In this document: one piece after another, positions 1 through 6,184 of the stretch
Position numbering within the stretch: position 1 is the stretch's first letter
How the letters are laid out: each line of letters begins with the position of its first letter
DNA from: Reyranella sp.
GTDB taxonomy: Bacteria; Pseudomonadota; Alphaproteobacteria; Reyranellales; Reyranellaceae
DNA: 11,031 bases
Reading direction: 5' to 3'
Assembly: GCA_004296815.1 (NCBI GenBank)
Contig: SCVT01000388.1
Span: forward strand, 1 to 11,031
The notes under the pieces: generated by a model
Told to the model about the DNA's origin: nothing
Databases searched by the model: none
The model's input: only the letters and a program-made list of their open reading frames with translations
Program-made: the position numbers and the translations under genes

Positions 1-1
1 C

Positions 2-787
2 GTCCGGCTTGCGCAACTTCAGGTACCGTTCGACGTTTCCGATCCGCAGCCGGACGTGCTGTGCCTGCAGGAGACCAAGAGTCCCGACGAATTCTTCCCT
101 CATGCCGCCTTCGAGAAGCTGGGCTACGTCCATCGCCTCGTCCAGGGCATGAAGGCCTACAACGGCGTCGCCATCGTCTCGAAAGTGCCTTTCACCGCGG
201 TCAACATCCATCACCGCTGCGGCAAGGAGGACTGCCGGCACGTCGAGGCCGCCCTCGACGTCGGCGGCGATCCCATCCTGCTCGACAATCTCTACATCCC
301 GGCCGGCGGCGACATTCCTGACCCCGATCTCAACGTGAAGTTCGCGCACAAGCTCGATTTCTATCGCGAGATGGCGGATTGGTATGCCGCGCGCAAGCCG
401 AAGCCGCGTGCCCGCAAGGGCCTGCGCCGCATCACCGTCGGCGACCTCAATGTCGCGCCGCTGGAGCACGATGTGTGGAGCCACAAGCAGCTCCTCAAGA
501 TCGTCTCGCACACGCCGGTCGAGGTCGAGCTGTTCGGCCGCCTGCAGGCCTCGCTCGACTGGATCGACGTGCCGCGCCAATTCGTGCCGGCCGACAAGAA
601 GCTCTATTCGTGGTGGAGCTATCGCAACAACGACTGGCGCCTGTCCAATCGCGGGCGCAGGCTCGACCACATCCTGGCGAGCCCGGCGCTCGCCGGTGCG
701 ATCCGCAGCCATCGCATCGACGTCGATGCGCGCGGCTGGGAACAGGCGTCGGACCATGTGCCGGTGTCGGCGACGTTCGAGGTCTAG
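2..787 (+). CDS. xth: Exodeoxyribonuclease III (AP endonuclease), 5' end outside window
   Basis: Exo III-type endonuclease/exonuclease/phosphatase fold protein. The family cleaves DNA at abasic sites and degrades one strand 3' to 5' in base excision repair, in the cytoplasm. The frame is open from base 2 and ends in TAG, giving 261 visible residues. The family consensus suggests only about 10 N-terminal residues (the WNxNS strand) are missing. An apparent GTG start at 56 is internal, because the codons before it already read as family sequence (VRLAQLQ...QPDVLCLQETK). All catalytic elements are visible, numbered from base 2: E24 in LQETK, Y98 in NLYIP, D148 and N150 in VGDLNVAP, D222 in RRLDHIL, and D251-H252 in ASDHVPV. 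The WWSYR segment before RRLDHIL is also typical. The next gene follows 9 bases later on the same strand. The protein appears intact apart from the window edge. Confidence 0.95.
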   Translation, partial: VRLAQLQVPFDVSDPQPDVLCLQETKSPDEFFPHAAFEKLGYVHRLVQGMKAYNGVAIVSKVPFTAVNIHHRCGKEDCRHVEAALDVGGDPILLDNLYIPAGGDIPDPDLNVKFAHKLDFYREMADWYAARKPKPRARKGLRRITVGDLNVAPLEHDVWSHKQLLKIVSHTPVEVELFGRLQASLDWIDVPRQFVPADKKLYSWWSYRNNDWRLSNRGRRLDHILASPALAGAIRSHRIDVDARGWEQASDHVPVSATFEV

Positions 788-796
788 GGAGAAGCC

Positions 797-1042
797 ATGC
801 TGCACATCATCTTCATCATCCTGATCGGCTTCGTGGTCGGCCTCTTGGCACGCTGGATCGGTCCCGGGGTGCACATCCAGGGCTTCTGGATCACGGTCCT
901 GATCGGCATTGCGGGGTCGGTGATCGCGACCTATGGCGGCCAGGCGATCGGTCTCTATCGCGTCGGACGGCCGGCGGGCTTCATCGGCTCGGTCGTGGGC
1001 GCGATCGCCCTGCTGGCCCTAGTCCAGCTCTTCGGCCGCTAA
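797..1042 (+). CDS. GlsB/YeaQ/YmgE family small membrane protein
   Basis: An 81-residue, very hydrophobic protein of the transglycosylase-associated (GlsB/YeaQ/YmgE) family. These are small inner-membrane proteins often linked to stress responses, with no established biochemical activity. Three membrane segments can be read at about residues 3-18, 29-46 and 61-78. They are rich in the family's glycine pattern (IGFVVGLLARW, LIGIAGSVI, GFIGSVVGAI). The length matches the family norm of about 80-90. A GGGAGA ribosome site lies just before the ATG, within the 9 bases that separate it from the exonuclease gene, so the two are probably cotranscribed. Its TAA stop overlaps the stop of the convergent methyltransferase gene, leaving no space for a terminator between them. 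Family assignment is firm; function is unknown. Confidence 0.9.
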   Translation: MLHIIFIILIGFVVGLLARWIGPGVHIQGFWITVLIGIAGSVIATYGGQAIGLYRVGRPAGFIGSVVGAIALLALVQLFGR

Positions 1043-1527
1043 CTCACGCGATAGAGAAAGTACCGGTCCTTCGGGACGCCGGCCGGCTCTGGCAGGCGCT
1101 GCCAGCGTGCGACCTCGAGCGGCTGGTTGGCGAGGACATAGCCGCCCTTGCCGGCGAGCGCGTCGAGCGCCGGTCCCAGCCATCTGCCCATCGCTACGTT
1201 GGCCGCGTGATCGCCGGTCCCGAGATCGGTGTGGATCAGGGCCGCCGTGGCGCCGAGCTTCGCTGCCGCGCGCGGAATCGACTCGCTGGCGTCGCCGAGG
1301 AACAGCCGGTCGTCGGGCGGGATGCAGTCGGGATGGGCTGCGACCTTGCGCTCGAAAACGTAGATCTCGCGGTTCGGGAAGAGGTCGCGCAGATGGTCGT
1401 AGGTGCGGCCGTTGCCGAGGCCGACTTCCAGAATGGGGCCCGGCTGGTTGTCGATCGCGGGCTTAAGGGCGTTCAGGCAATCGCGCTGCGCCTGCATGCG
1501 CGCGATGAAACTGTCGAGACGACTCAT
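1039..1527 (-). CDS. Small class I SAM-dependent methyltransferase
   Basis: A 162-residue protein with a Rossmann-type SAM-binding site. Motif I is ILEVGLGNGRTYDHL (residues 32-46), followed by an acidic residue after strand 2 (VFER, E59) and a GDA turn (D79). Its size and the opening MSRLDSFI..M.AQR look like the short methyltransferase family Pfam calls Methyltransf_17; I recall this rather than having searched it. The substrate is unknown. The ATG at 1527 is chosen because methyltransferase-like sequence starts there. An open frame continues upstream to 1716 but is Arg/Ser-rich shadow of the neighbouring gene. The start lies 7 bases after the stop of the cyclic-nucleotide-binding gene, and no good ribosome site is visible, so translation may depend on the upstream gene. 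It is last in the minus-strand unit. Its TAG stop shares two bases with the TAA of the convergent gene. Confidence 0.85.
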   Translation of the reverse strand: MSRLDSFIARMQAQRDCLNALKPAIDNQPGPILEVGLGNGRTYDHLRDLFPNREIYVFERKVAAHPDCIPPDDRLFLGDASESIPRAAAKLGATAALIHTDLGTGDHAANVAMGRWLGPALDALAGKGGYVLANQPLEVARWQRLPEPAGVPKDRYFLYRVS

Positions 1528-1534
1528 CTGGCGA

Positions 1535-1984
1535 TCAGGCGGCCTTCGTTGCGGCGCGCAGCTTCTGGTTGGTGTCCTCGAGGCGATGCGCCAGCTCGCG
1601 CATGATCTCGATCGCCATCTCGGGAAATTCCGCGACCAGGCGATAGAACATGTCCTTGGTGATCTTGAGCGTGCTGAGCGGCTCCTTCGCCTTGATGGTG
1701 GCGGTACGCGGCACATCGCACAGGATGGCGATCTCGCCGAAGAAGCTGTTGCGCTTCATCTCGGCGACGGCGATCTGGCCGGTCGGCGTGTCGATCAGCA
1801 CATCGGCGGTGCCGCCCAGGATCACGTACATCGTGTCGCCGGGATCGCCCTGGTGGCAGACCTCCTGCCCGATGCCGAAGTTCACGCGCTCGCTGGTGAA
1901 CGCCAGCAGCTTCAGCCTGGCCTGCTCGACCTTGGAGAAGATGGGTACGCCCTTCAGCAGTTCTACTTCTTCGTTGAGGTTCAT
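1535..1984 (-). CDS. Stand-alone cyclic nucleotide-binding domain protein
   Basis: A 149-residue protein consisting of a single cNMP-binding domain of the CRP/PKA type. The phosphate-binding cassette is clear: FGEIAIL (82-88), then PRTATIKA (92-99). The glutamate (E84) and arginine (R93) that hold the ribose and cyclic phosphate are spaced as in PKA. Thr94 follows the arginine; this position is Ala in PKA, and Thr in PKG and in HCN/CNG channels. The glycines of the beta-roll (GDPGD at 46-50, VILGG at 54-58) are present. After the C-terminal helix (about 120-145) there is no helix-turn-helix, so it is not a CRP-type transcription factor. It probably acts as a sensor on a partner protein. It lies 18 bases downstream of the ABC gene, preceded by the strong ribosome site GAGGAGGA. 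The natural partners to suspect are the ABC protein and the methyltransferase. Confidence 0.93.
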   Translation of the reverse strand: MNLNEEVELLKGVPIFSKVEQARLKLLAFTSERVNFGIGQEVCHQGDPGDTMYVILGGTADVLIDTPTGQIAVAEMKRNSFFGEIAILCDVPRTATIKAKEPLSTLKITKDMFYRLVAEFPEMAIEIMRELAHRLEDTNQKLRAATKAA

Positions 1985-1988
1985 CTCG

Positions 1989-1996
1989 TCCTCCTC
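1989..1996 (-). promoter_or_regulatory. Strong ribosome binding site of the cNMP-binding gene
   Basis: The minus strand reads GAGGAGGA, four bases before the ATG at 1984. It lies wholly in the 18-base gap after the ABC gene's stop. It is the strongest Shine-Dalgarno match of the minus-strand unit and fixes the start codon. It suggests the sensor protein is translated more efficiently than the large ABC gene, whose site is only AGGA. Confidence 0.75.
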
Positions 1997-2002
1997 GATT
2001 GC

Positions 2003-4723
2003 CTACGCCGACGCCATCAGCTCGGTGTAGAGCCCACCCTTCGCCGCCAGATCCGACGGCGTTCCCTGGGCGGCCACGCGGCCACCCTGCATCACGACGA
2101 TCTGCTCGAACGGCTCCGCCTGGTTGGGACGGTTGGCGATCCAGACGACGCCGCGGCCATCCTCCGTGGCCGTCACCAGGATATTGTCGCGAATTCTGTC
2201 CTGAGTGCGGCCATCGAACATCGCGACGGCTTCGTTGACGACCAGCAGCTGGGGCCGCTTGATCAGTGCACGGGCAATGCCGAGTTTCTGGCGCTGGCTC
2301 GCAGGCAGGCGCTTGCCGCCGACACCGACATTGTAGTCCAGGCCGACCTCGATGACCGAATCGCGCAAATGCAGCTCGTCGAGGACCTCGGCGATCAGGC
2401 CGCCGATGCGCTGAGCGGCCTGGGCCTGGCCGTAGACCAGACGGCCGAACAGGATGTTGTCCTGCAGGGTGGCTGCGCTGTTGTAGCGCTCGAAGTTATA
2501 GAACTCGACGGCATCGCGCAGATTGGCCGGCAGGCCGTCCGCGAAGGCGCGGCGGGCGGCGAGGATGCGCCCCTCCATCTCCGCATCGATCAGGCCGAGG
2601 CGATGGCGCGCCTCGATGTAACGGAACGGCAGGGTCATCAGGCGCATGCGATCGGCGTCGGGCACCGCCTCGATGCCCTTGCCGCCGAGGCGTTGCAGCA
2701 GCAGCCGGACGTTGGGCAACTCGTCGGCCGAGATGAAGCTGTACTGCTCGAACAGCGGATTGTCGGGCGACAGGCCCGAGAACAGCTCGACCATGGTCTC
2801 GGCGATCGAGAGGCCCATGCGCTGCATGTCGAGGTCGAGGCCGGTCTGCTTCAGGACCGACATGACGTACGGATCGGCGGCGAGATTGTCGCCGTCGAAC
2901 TGTTTGCCGAGCGGCGTGCCGAACAGCAGGTTCTCAGCCACCGACAGGTTCTTGTTGTAGTGGTCCTCGTCGAACGGCTCGACGAGGCCTGCGTAGGCGG
3001 CGTCCTTCAGACGTCCGTGCAGCGTATGTCGGGCTTTCAGAATCTTTTCCGCGAGATCGGGCCGGGCATTGGCATCGACGGTGCCGCGCAAGCCGAGCGA
3101 ATAGATGTCCTCGTCGAGCTCGACCTGCTTCAGCACTTTCACGACGCAGGGCAACAGGTCGGTCGGGCCGGTGGCGCCAGCCAGCTCGTAGTCGACCCAG
3201 TCGGCATTGGGATCGAGCGGCGGATTGCCGGCGCGCTCGGACTCCTTCCAGAACGCGTCGCGCAGCGTGCGGGTGGCATCGTCATAGGTCGCCGGCGCGA
3301 CGGGCCGCAGCTTCAGGCCAAACAGCAGGTTGTCGCGCACCGACAGCGGGAAGAGGTAGGTGTCCTGGCCGACATAGGCGACGCGCGCGCCCAGCACATA
3401 TTCGGGAAGCTGGAAGAAGTCCTTGCCGTCGATGCGGATCGAGCCGCTGGCCGGCATCATCTGGCGCGCCAGCACCTGGCCCAGCACATCCTTGCCCGAA
3501 CCCGACCCGCCGATCACCGCCACGCGCGTCGTCGTCGGCAGGGTGAGCGAGACGCTGTCGAGCTGCTTCACCCGTCCGTCCTCGGAAACAACGACACCGG
3601 CCAGCGCCAACTCCTTGCCGAGCGGCGGCGGCGGCCCGTCGGGGATCGCCTGCAGTTCGGGCGGCATCATGCCTTCGGGCTGGAACTGGTCGATCACCTG
3701 CTCGTACTTGATCTGCACGTCCTGGCGCTGCTGGTCCCAGTCGATCAGCTCCTTGATCGGCGAGGGCAGGTCCTTGTAGGCGAGCAGCACGCCGACCACG
3801 GCGCCGACGTCCATCTGGCCGGTGATCGCGAAGTAGCCGCCCACCAGGTAGATCGCGAACGGCGTCGCCTGCGAGAGGATGTTGTTCCAGAACTTGGCGA
3901 TGAACTTCTTCTGGTAGAGGTCGAAGCGGATCTTGAAAATCTTGCCCAGCCGCTCGGAGATGTCGGCGCGCTCGTAGTTGGCCGCGCCATGGATGTGGAT
4001 CTCGTGCACGCCGTCGGCTGTCTCGGCGATGCGGCCGGCGAGCTGGCGCGCCGAGAGCTGGCGCTGGCGGCCCAGCACCAGCACCGGCTTCCTGAGCCGC
4101 GGGATGATAGCCATCTGCACGCCCAGCAGGACGATGACGATGATGCCCAGCATCCAGTTCTGCAGCATGATGAAGATGATCGCCGTCAGCGCCTGGCCGC
4201 CGAGGAACATCGGCGCCACGAAGGCGTCGCCGATGAAGCCGCCGAGCGGCTCGACCTCGTCCTTGATCATCGTCGCCAGCTCGGCCTGCTTGACCTTGCG
4301 GAAGTGGGCCGGCGGGAAACGCAGGATGCGGTCGTAGAGCTCGTAGCGCAGGCGGCGCAGCATGCGCTCGCCCATGCGGCCCTTCTGCGTGTTGATGCTG
4401 CGCTTGAACTGGCCGTTAATTATCACCGCACCCAGGAACACGAAGCTCATCACCACGAGGTACTGGAGCTGGTTGACCTGGAAGCCGTCGAAGAAGCGGA
4501 TGACCGTGCCGGGCAGGAAAAGCGAGAGGTCGAGCTCCCAGACCAGGAACGGGATCGTCGGGCTGTTCTTGAACGCGTTGCCCTGGATGCCGTTGTTGAT
4601 GACGTCCTTCGGCACCGTCAGCGACATGAAGTAGAAGACCTGCGCCAGCACCACGAGGCCCAGGATCACGACCTGCTCGGGCCGGCTGTGTCGCCAGATG
4701 TAGGAGAAGAGGCTGCGTTCCAT
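2003..4723 (-). CDS. Degenerate, expanded ABC exporter-like protein (TMD-NBD fusion)
   Basis: A 906-residue protein, against the usual 580-620 for a membrane-plus-ATPase half-transporter. Residues 1-345 are a type I exporter membrane domain with hydrophobic segments near 17-36, 87-105, 168-189, 190-208, 285-301 and 304-317, and a typical EIHIHGAANYERA cytoplasmic segment (241-253). A proline-rich linker (about 350-369) leads to the nucleotide-binding half. There the Walker A motif is GGSGSGKD (405-412), with Asp where Ser/Thr binds magnesium. The Q-loop Q453 is intact. The signature is LPASQ (806-810) instead of LSGGQ. Walker B is LLVVNE (826-831), with Asn for Asp but the catalytic Glu kept. 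The H-loop is IANRP, with N864 for His. No A-loop aromatic is seen. About 337 residues separate the Q-loop region from the signature, where about 50 is normal; this stretch holds three diverged copies of one module. The ATG at 4723 has AGGA eight bases upstream. It heads the minus-strand unit. Fold assignment is firm; ATP turnover is doubtful and the substrate is unknown. Confidence 0.95.
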   Translation of the reverse strand: MERSLFSYIWRHSRPEQVVILGLVVLAQVFYFMSLTVPKDVINNGIQGNAFKNSPTIPFLVWELDLSLFLPGTVIRFFDGFQVNQLQYLVVMSFVFLGAVIINGQFKRSINTQKGRMGERMLRRLRYELYDRILRFPPAHFRKVKQAELATMIKDEVEPLGGFIGDAFVAPMFLGGQALTAIIFIMLQNWMLGIIVIVLLGVQMAIIPRLRKPVLVLGRQRQLSARQLAGRIAETADGVHEIHIHGAANYERADISERLGKIFKIRFDLYQKKFIAKFWNNILSQATPFAIYLVGGYFAITGQMDVGAVVGVLLAYKDLPSPIKELIDWDQQRQDVQIKYEQVIDQFQPEGMMPPELQAIPDGPPPPLGKELALAGVVVSEDGRVKQLDSVSLTLPTTTRVAVIGGSGSGKDVLGQVLARQMMPASGSIRIDGKDFFQLPEYVLGARVAYVGQDTYLFPLSVRDNLLFGLKLRPVAPATYDDATRTLRDAFWKESERAGNPPLDPNADWVDYELAGATGPTDLLPCVVKVLKQVELDEDIYSLGLRGTVDANARPDLAEKILKARHTLHGRLKDAAYAGLVEPFDEDHYNKNLSVAENLLFGTPLGKQFDGDNLAADPYVMSVLKQTGLDLDMQRMGLSIAETMVELFSGLSPDNPLFEQYSFISADELPNVRLLLQRLGGKGIEAVPDADRMRLMTLPFRYIEARHRLGLIDAEMEGRILAARRAFADGLPANLRDAVEFYNFERYNSAATLQDNILFGRLVYGQAQAAQRIGGLIAEVLDELHLRDSVIEVGLDYNVGVGGKRLPASQRQKLGIARALIKRPQLLVVNEAVAMFDGRTQDRIRDNILVTATEDGRGVVWIANRPNQAEPFEQIVVMQGGRVAAQGTPSDLAAKGGLYTELMASA
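2261..2491 (-). repeat. NBD module copy 3 (signature-bearing copy)
   Basis: Residues 745-821 of the ABC protein. Elements in order: ERY (745-747), TLQDNILFG (752-760), VLDELHLRDSVIEVGL (780-795), the degenerate signature LPASQ (806-810) and QKLGIARALI (812-821). The spacing from the LFG motif to the signature is that of an ordinary exporter, so this copy looks like the original C-terminal part of the domain. Walker B follows directly. Confidence 0.7.
2543..2965 (-). repeat. NBD module copy 2 (internal, inserted)
   Basis: Residues 587-727 of the ABC protein. It carries DHY (587-589), SVAENLLFG (594-602), VLKQTGLDLDMQRMGL (623-638) and GRILAARRAF (718-727). These match copies 1 and 3 in order, with near-identical spacing inside each motif. 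An LFSGL at 647-651 sits about where a signature motif would fall and may be its remnant. A stretch of about 80 residues before the last element has no counterpart in the other copies. Confidence 0.65.
3020..3364 (-). repeat. NBD module copy 1 (Q-loop-proximal copy)
   Basis: Residues 454-568 of the ABC protein, starting just after the Q-loop glutamine. Elements: DTY (454-456), SVRDNLLFG (461-469), VLKQVELDEDIYSLGL (530-545) and EKILKARHTL (559-568). The signature motif is absent between the last two elements. About 60 extra residues separate the first and second motifs. The Walker A and Q-loop context shows this is the original N-terminal position of the block. Confidence 0.65.
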
Positions 4724-4763
4724 CGGGTCCTGCGCTGCCGCGGTCGAACCTCCCCTATAGGCG

Positions 4764-4777
4764 ATCAGTGCATTGAT
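4764..4777. promoter_or_regulatory. Imperfect dyad, candidate operator
   Basis: The 14 bases ATCAGTGCATTGAT follow the pattern ATCA-N-TGCA-N-TGAT, symmetric at 12 of 14 positions. The dyad sits five bases upstream of the possible minus-strand -10 box TATAGG, that is, in the -10/-35 spacer. A bound protein there could control the ABC unit and perhaps the divergent operon. No regulator gene is visible in the window. Confidence 0.35.
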
Positions 4778-4881
4778 TACATTCGATATTTTGGCGCCGC
4801 CGGGGGCGGGGGGTTCGCGGCATGCCTGCGATATGGCATAGTCCGCGCGTCGTTCACCGGTCGGGGCGTTGAGGCTTCGGC

Positions 4882-4892
4882 GAGGAGAGAGG
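4882..4892 (+). promoter_or_regulatory. Ribosome binding site of first glycan-operon gene
   Basis: GAGGAGAGAGG lies just before the ATG at 4897 and fixes that start. It is the strongest ribosome site in the plus-strand operon; later genes rely on short gaps or ATGA overlaps. Confidence 0.75.
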
Positions 4893-4896
4893 CCAA

Positions 4897-6171
4897 ATGC
4901 TCAGCCGGTCCAAGCGTGTGCTGCTCTACAGCCACGACTCCTTCGGCCTCGGTCACGTCAGTCGTTGCCGCACGATCGCCAACGCCATCGTCGAGGCCGA
5001 CCAGTCGGTTTCGGTCCTGATCGTGTCGGGATCGCCGGTGGTCGGCTCCTACGAATTCCGCTCCGGCGTCGATTTCGTCCGCATTCCCGGCGTCGTGAAG
5101 CAGATCAGCGGCGAGTACGATTCCGCCAATCTGCGCACCAACATCGAGCATACGCTGGAGATGCGAACCCGCATCATCCGCGACACCGCCGACATCTACC
5201 GGCCCGACCTCTTCATCGTCGACAAGGAGCCGCTGGGCCTGCGCGGCGAGGTCGGCCCGGCGCTGCGCCTCCTCAAGGACCGCGGCACGCCGCTCGTGCT
5301 CGGCTTGCGCGACGTCATGGACGATCCCGTCCAGCTCGCCGCTGAGTGGGAGCGCAAGAACGTCGTTCCCGCCCTGAGCGATCTCTACGACGAGATCTGG
5401 GTCTACGGCCTGCCGCAGATCAACAAGCCGCTGACCGGCATCCAGGTGCCGCCGTCGGTGCGGCACAAGATGATCTACACCGGTTACCTGCGCCGCGAAC
5501 TGCCGTTGCATGCCGACGTGCCGCACGAGATCGAGGAGATCGACGGTCCCTACATCCTGGTCACACCCGGCGGCGGCGGTGACGGCGAGGACCTGGTCGA
5601 CTGGGTGCTTTCGGCCTACGAGCACGATGGCAACATCCCCTATGGCGCGGTGATCGTGTTCGGTCCGTTCATGTCGGCGACGGCGCGTGAATCCTTCAAG
5701 GAACGCGCGGCGAAGTTCCCGAACATCCGCACGCTCACCTTCACCAACAATCTCGGCGTACTGATGCAGCGCGCGGAGGGTGTCGTGGCGATGGGCGGCT
5801 ACAACACGTTCTGCGAGATCCTCTCCTTCGACAAGAAGGCGATCATCGTGCCGCGCACCAAGCCGCGCCTCGAGCAATTCATCCGTGCCCGTGCGGCACG
5901 CAATGTCGGCCTGATCGAGATGCTCGACGCCGACCGCGGGCGCGACCCGCATGCTATGGCCACGGCGCTTCGCCAGCTTCCGCAGCAGGGCATCCCGAGC
6001 GATGTCGTGGTGCCGGGCCTGCTCGACGGGCTGGGCAGCGTGTGGCGTCTCGTGTCCAAGCAGCTCGCCCATCCGCACCGCGGCCCGGCCTCGCTCGAGG
6101 CACCCGAGCCGTCGCTCGAGCCCTTGCCGGTCGACCCGGACGTGACCTCGCCGTCGCGCGCCAGGACCTGA
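4897..6171 (+). CDS. MurG-like GT-B glycosyltransferase (COG4671 type), copy A
   Basis: A 424-residue predicted glycosyltransferase with a two-domain GT-B fold, resembling the MurG/GT28-like predicted glycosyltransferases grouped in COG4671. The N-terminal acceptor domain opens with strand RVLLYSHDSFGLGHVSRC (7-24), whose GLGH loop corresponds to the GxGH loop of MurG. The C-terminal donor domain has the glycine loop VTPGGGGDGED (222-232) and VAMGGYNTFCEIL (297-309), where GGYNT and E307 sit in the nucleotide-sugar site. No signal peptide or membrane helix is seen, so it is probably cytoplasmic or peripheral. The last 33 residues (about 392-424) are a Pro/Glu/Ser-rich tail that looks disordered and is absent from the paralogue at 9159. 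It leads the operon behind a strong ribosome site. The donor sugar and acceptor cannot be told from sequence. Confidence 0.87.
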   Translation: MLSRSKRVLLYSHDSFGLGHVSRCRTIANAIVEADQSVSVLIVSGSPVVGSYEFRSGVDFVRIPGVVKQISGEYDSANLRTNIEHTLEMRTRIIRDTADIYRPDLFIVDKEPLGLRGEVGPALRLLKDRGTPLVLGLRDVMDDPVQLAAEWERKNVVPALSDLYDEIWVYGLPQINKPLTGIQVPPSVRHKMIYTGYLRRELPLHADVPHEIEEIDGPYILVTPGGGGDGEDLVDWVLSAYEHDGNIPYGAVIVFGPFMSATARESFKERAAKFPNIRTLTFTNNLGVLMQRAEGVVAMGGYNTFCEILSFDKKAIIVPRTKPRLEQFIRARAARNVGLIEMLDADRGRDPHAMATALRQLPQQGIPSDVVVPGLLDGLGSVWRLVSKQLAHPHRGPASLEAPEPSLEPLPVDPDVTSPSRART

Positions 6172-6184
6172 TATACCGGCCTTC

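Larger units (their letters stand above)
4724..4896. promoter_or_regulatory. Divergent intergenic region between ABC unit and glycan operon
   Basis: 173 bases between two divergently read units; it must hold the promoters of both unless one is read from further away. Its centre (about 4764-4795) is A/T-rich compared with everything around it. On the minus strand, TATAGG at 4754-4759 is a fair -10 box for the ABC unit, but no convincing -35 lies 17 bases upstream. On the plus strand, GATATGGCATAGT near 4832-4844 is a possible -10 region without a good -35. No terminator hairpin was seen. The regulatory role follows from gene arrangement; exact promoter positions are uncertain. Confidence 0.6.

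Noticed and set aside
379..1605. A 408-codon plus-strand frame overlapping exonuclease III, GlsB and the methyltransferase
   Set aside because: It is Arg/Pro-rich, crosses three better supported genes in other frames and has no domain signal.
1528..1716. N-terminal extension of the methyltransferase frame to 1716
   Set aside because: The extra 63 residues are Arg/Ser/Pro-rich and antiparallel to no constraint of their own; they overlap the well supported end of the cNMP-binding gene in another frame.
3020..3364. Possibility that the ABC protein's extra length comes from a frameshift or a fused second nucleotide-binding domain
   Set aside because: The frame is continuous with domain-like sequence throughout, and there is only one Walker A and one Walker B. 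The extra residues match repeats of the middle block only, so it is not a full second domain.
1403..5020. A 1205-codon open frame on the plus strand, antisense to the ABC, cNMP and part of the methyltransferase genes
   Set aside because: It is the mirror of G/C-rich third positions in real minus-strand genes. The translation is rich in His, Arg, Leu, Ala, Asp and Glu with no recognisable domain, while the opposite strand encodes clear families with motifs in order.
6163..6184. Possible internal promoter or ribosome site (AGGA, TATACC) before the first GT4 gene
   Set aside because: AGGA is 18 bases from the ATG, too far to serve as its ribosome site, and no -35 box accompanies TATACC. The short gap favours read-through from the upstream gene.
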